Below are positions 62,163 to 64,000 of a stretch of DNA of 64,000 bases, one piece after another. The position numbers were made by a program, and so were the translations under genes. Location of the stretch: assembly GCF_015690355.1 (NCBI RefSeq), contig NZ_JADPRT010000026.1, forward strand, positions 1 through 64,000. The letters run 5' to 3'. The notes beneath the pieces were generated by a model, which worked only from the letters and a program-made list of their open reading frames with translations, ran no database searches and was not told the origin of the DNA. Source of the stretch: Streptacidiphilus fuscans. GTDB lineage: Bacteria > Actinomycetota > Actinomycetes > Streptomycetales > Streptomycetaceae. Position 1 is the stretch's first letter. The number at the start of each line of letters is the position of its first letter.

Positions 62163-63416
62163 TCAGCCCGGCTCGGTCGGACGCAGTTCGTGCAGCGTGA
62201 ACGCCGTCAGCATCACCGCGTAGCCGCGCGGCGAGGTGACGTCGACGCCGGTCAGCTCGCCGGCGCGGGCCAGTCGGTTGTCGACCGTGTTCGGATGCAG
62301 ACCGAGCTCGCGGGCCGTGCCGCGCCGGTCCTGCTGCAGGTCGAGGTAGACCCGGAGCGTGTCGAGCAGCTCCGGACGGTCGGCCAAGGGGGCCAGCAGT
62401 CCGGCCAGCGCGGAGCTGCTCTCGTCGCCCCGGGACAGGTGGTACTCCAACAGGACGTCGTCGAGCCGGTAGTGACCGGGCTTCCGGCCGAGCGCCCGGA
62501 CCAGGCGGAGCACCTCGACGGCGGTCCGCCCGGCCGCGGCGATCCGCGCCGGATCCTCGGCGACGGCAGCGGCCACCCACACGTCGGACCCGCAGGCCTC
62601 ACCGATTCGCTCGCCCAACCCCTCGGGCACCCCTTCGGGCGGCGCGCCTGAAGCCTGCCCGCGCGGGACGAGTGCCCGGCCGCCCTCCGCCTCGACGACG
62701 GCCAACACCTCGGGCCCGAAGGCCCGTTCCAGCACGGTCTGGACACGCCGTGTCCACCGCCCCAGAGCGATCGGCCGCTCGGCCGAGGGCTCCCGGGACG
62801 GAGCTGTAGCGAAGGCCACCACCAGCGCTCCGCGTGCCAGCCCGTTCTCCTCGATCCGGCCGGGCAGCACCGGGAATCCGGCCAGCAGCGCACGGGCGAG
62901 GGTGCGACGCGCCTCCCGCCGCTCCGCCGTCAGCGCCGACTGCTCGTCCAGGTACGTCTCCGCGACCACGCCGATCAACCGGGACTGGGTGCTGAGGAGC
63001 AGGTCCGCGAGCTCCGCCAGGGCCGCCTCGTCCCCCGGCCCGGCCTCCTCGCGCAGTGCGGCGAAGAGCGCATGCTGGCTCACCAGGTGGATGCGGAGCA
63101 GCAGTTGGAGCGGCATCCCCTCCTCCGCGCGCTGGGCGGCGCGTTCCCGGAAGAGCCGGAACTCCTCCGGCAGCCCGGCCCGCCCCTCTCGGACGACGGT
63201 GAAGAAGAGCCGGAGGCCGTGCCGGACGGTGGCGGCCATCTCGGTGTGCTTCACGTCCTCCGGCAGGTCCCGGTACGCGGAGAGGACGGCGAAGTCCGCG
63301 CCGGTGATCCGGCGCGCGAGCTCGTTGACGCGCGGCTCACAACGCGCCGCGAGGGCACGGGCCCGTTCCGACAGGGCGGCAGCCGCGACGGCGTCCCGCT
63401 CCCGGTCGCGTTCCAT
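62163..63416 (-). CDS. PucR/CdaR-family transcriptional regulator
   Basis: 417 residues. An N-terminal all-helical sensing region of about 170 residues, a GGDEF-like middle section, and the C-terminal PucR helix-turn-helix (LDLQQDRRGTARELGLHPNTVDNRLARAGEL). ATG 63416 follows GGGAGG. Divergent from an MFS transporter gene, which is its likely target; inverted repeats lie between them. Confidence 0.88.
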   Translation of the reverse strand: MERDRERDAVAAAALSERARALAARCEPRVNELARRITGADFAVLSAYRDLPEDVKHTEMAATVRHGLRLFFTVVREGRAGLPEEFRLFRERAAQRAEEGMPLQLLLRIHLVSQHALFAALREEAGPGDEAALAELADLLLSTQSRLIGVVAETYLDEQSALTAERREARRTLARALLAGFPVLPGRIEENGLARGALVVAFATAPSREPSAERPIALGRWTRRVQTVLERAFGPEVLAVVEAEGGRALVPRGQASGAPPEGVPEGLGERIGEACGSDVWVAAAVAEDPARIAAAGRTAVEVLRLVRALGRKPGHYRLDDVLLEYHLSRGDESSSALAGLLAPLADRPELLDTLRVYLDLQQDRRGTARELGLHPNTVDNRLARAGELTGVDVTSPRGYAVMLTAFTLHELRPTEPG

Positions 63417-63458
63417 CCGCACCTCCCGTCGCTGCTCGCCCCACACATGGGGCTGCGG

Positions 63459-63482
63459 CTGTGACGGATCACAGTATCCGTC
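63459..63482. promoter_or_regulatory. Overlapping inverted repeats between the PucR and MFS genes
   Basis: CTGTGA-CGGA-TCACAG (63459-63474) and GACGGAT-CACAGT-ATCCGTC (63463-63482) share bases. Both have perfect arms. They lie about 45 bases from the regulator start and are candidate operators. Confidence 0.55.
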
Positions 63483-63596
63483 GACTGCCGTTGTGACGCG
63501 CTCCGTTGTCCCAGGCCGTGGCCACGGCGCAGACTCCTGGATCACCGGCCCCGGCAATCACCGCCCTGGTCCCGTCGCTCTCCCGGAGGTTCGCCC

Positions 63597-64000
63597 GTGA
63601 CCACTGTCTCCTCGGGCGGGGCGGGCAAGCCGACAGCCGCGCCGGGCACCGGCAGGGCGGGTGGCCCGGCGAGCTCGGGGGCGTGGCGGGCGACCTGGTT
63701 GCTGCTGGCCTTCATGCTGATCAACTTCGCGGACAAGACCGTGCTCGGTCTGGCCGCGACGCCGATGATGCACGACCTGCACATCACCCACGCCCAGTAC
63801 GGACAGGCCGCGGCCGCGTTCTTCGCGCTGTTCAGCCTGGCGGCGCTGGGTGTCTCGGCGCTCACCCGACGGGTCAGCACGACCAGGCTGCTGCTGGTGA
63901 TGGCGGTGCTGTGGTCGGCGGCGCAACTGCCCATGCTGGTCGGCGGCGCGGGCTTCGGCGTCCTGGTCGGCACCCGGGTCCTGCTCGGAGCCGCCGAAGG
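63597..64000 (+). CDS. MFS transporter (N-terminal part, cut by window end)
   Basis: 134 residues visible before the window ends, frame still open. GTG 63597 has CGGAGG upstream. A Gly/Ser/Pro-rich leader is followed by the first helices: WLLLAFMLINFADKTVLGLA, MMHDLHITHAQYGQAAAAFF and the loop ALTRRVSTTRLLL. GTRVLLGAAEG is typical of the anion:cation symporter group of MFS proteins that take up organic acids or sugar acids. Divergent from the PucR-type regulator. Confidence 0.85.
   Translation, partial: MTTVSSGGAGKPTAAPGTGRAGGPASSGAWRATWLLLAFMLINFADKTVLGLAATPMMHDLHITHAQYGQAAAAFFALFSLAALGVSALTRRVSTTRLLLVMAVLWSAAQLPMLVGGAGFGVLVGTRVLLGAAE

Overview
The window is high-GC actinobacterial chromosome, almost certainly from a Streptomycetaceae member (Streptomyces, Kitasatospora or a close relative). 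The evidence is the neighbouring pair hrdB (principal sigma factor with a Lys/Ala-rich N-terminus) and whiH (sporulation regulator), abundant GTG starts, Streptomyces-type SOS, NrdR and sigma-R promoter sites, and a gene order that, from memory, follows the hrdB-to-recA region of the S. coelicolor core chromosome. I saw no insertion sequence, prophage, CRISPR array, tRNA or rRNA.

Layout. 0-9 kb: secreted trypsin-like protease, hrdB with a perfect sigma-R promoter, whiH, an ABC exporter pair with an abnormal ATPase, a NUDIX protein and a DUF4192 protein. 9-19.4 kb: recQ with a C-terminal phosphoribosyltransferase-like segment, two actinobacterial hypotheticals, rnhB, a TetR/MFS efflux pair with an obvious operator, a dapA-family gene, and small housekeeping or unknown proteins. 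19.4-28.7 kb: an EamA transporter preceded by a leaderless mini-ORF and hairpins, then the DNA-precursor and DNA-damage block nrdJ-nrdR / lexA / dinG, and a nitrilase-family hydrolase. 28.8-36.3 kb: a five-gene, mostly translationally coupled NRPS-independent siderophore operon (diaminobutyrate aminotransferase, decarboxylase, IucA/IucC synthetase, acyltransferase, N-hydroxylase). 36.6-46.8 kb: stress, translation and cell-wall genes hflX, rshA, dapF, miaA and miaB with small conserved proteins between them. 47-53 kb: TAXI binding protein, MerR regulator, a catalytically dead-looking alpha/beta hydrolase, a two-component system and a decayed ABC ATPase. 53-57 kb: flavin hydroxylase, then cysteine dioxygenase and rhodanese behind a Cys-containing leader ORF, and a threonine-dehydratase-like gene. 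57-64 kb: RNase Y, recX-recA, a flavoprotein, DUF3046, and a PucR-type regulator divergent from an MFS gene cut by the window end.

Two regulatory themes recur. First, the SOS circuit is visible at both ends: lexA and recA each carry a good LexA box. Second, many genes have a TANNNT hexamer 6-7 bases before an ATG/GTG and no Shine-Dalgarno sequence, which indicates leaderless transcripts. The most unusual items are the siderophore operon with one synthetase, two probable attenuator leader ORFs, three enzymes or ATPases that lost key catalytic residues, and the RecQ fusion.
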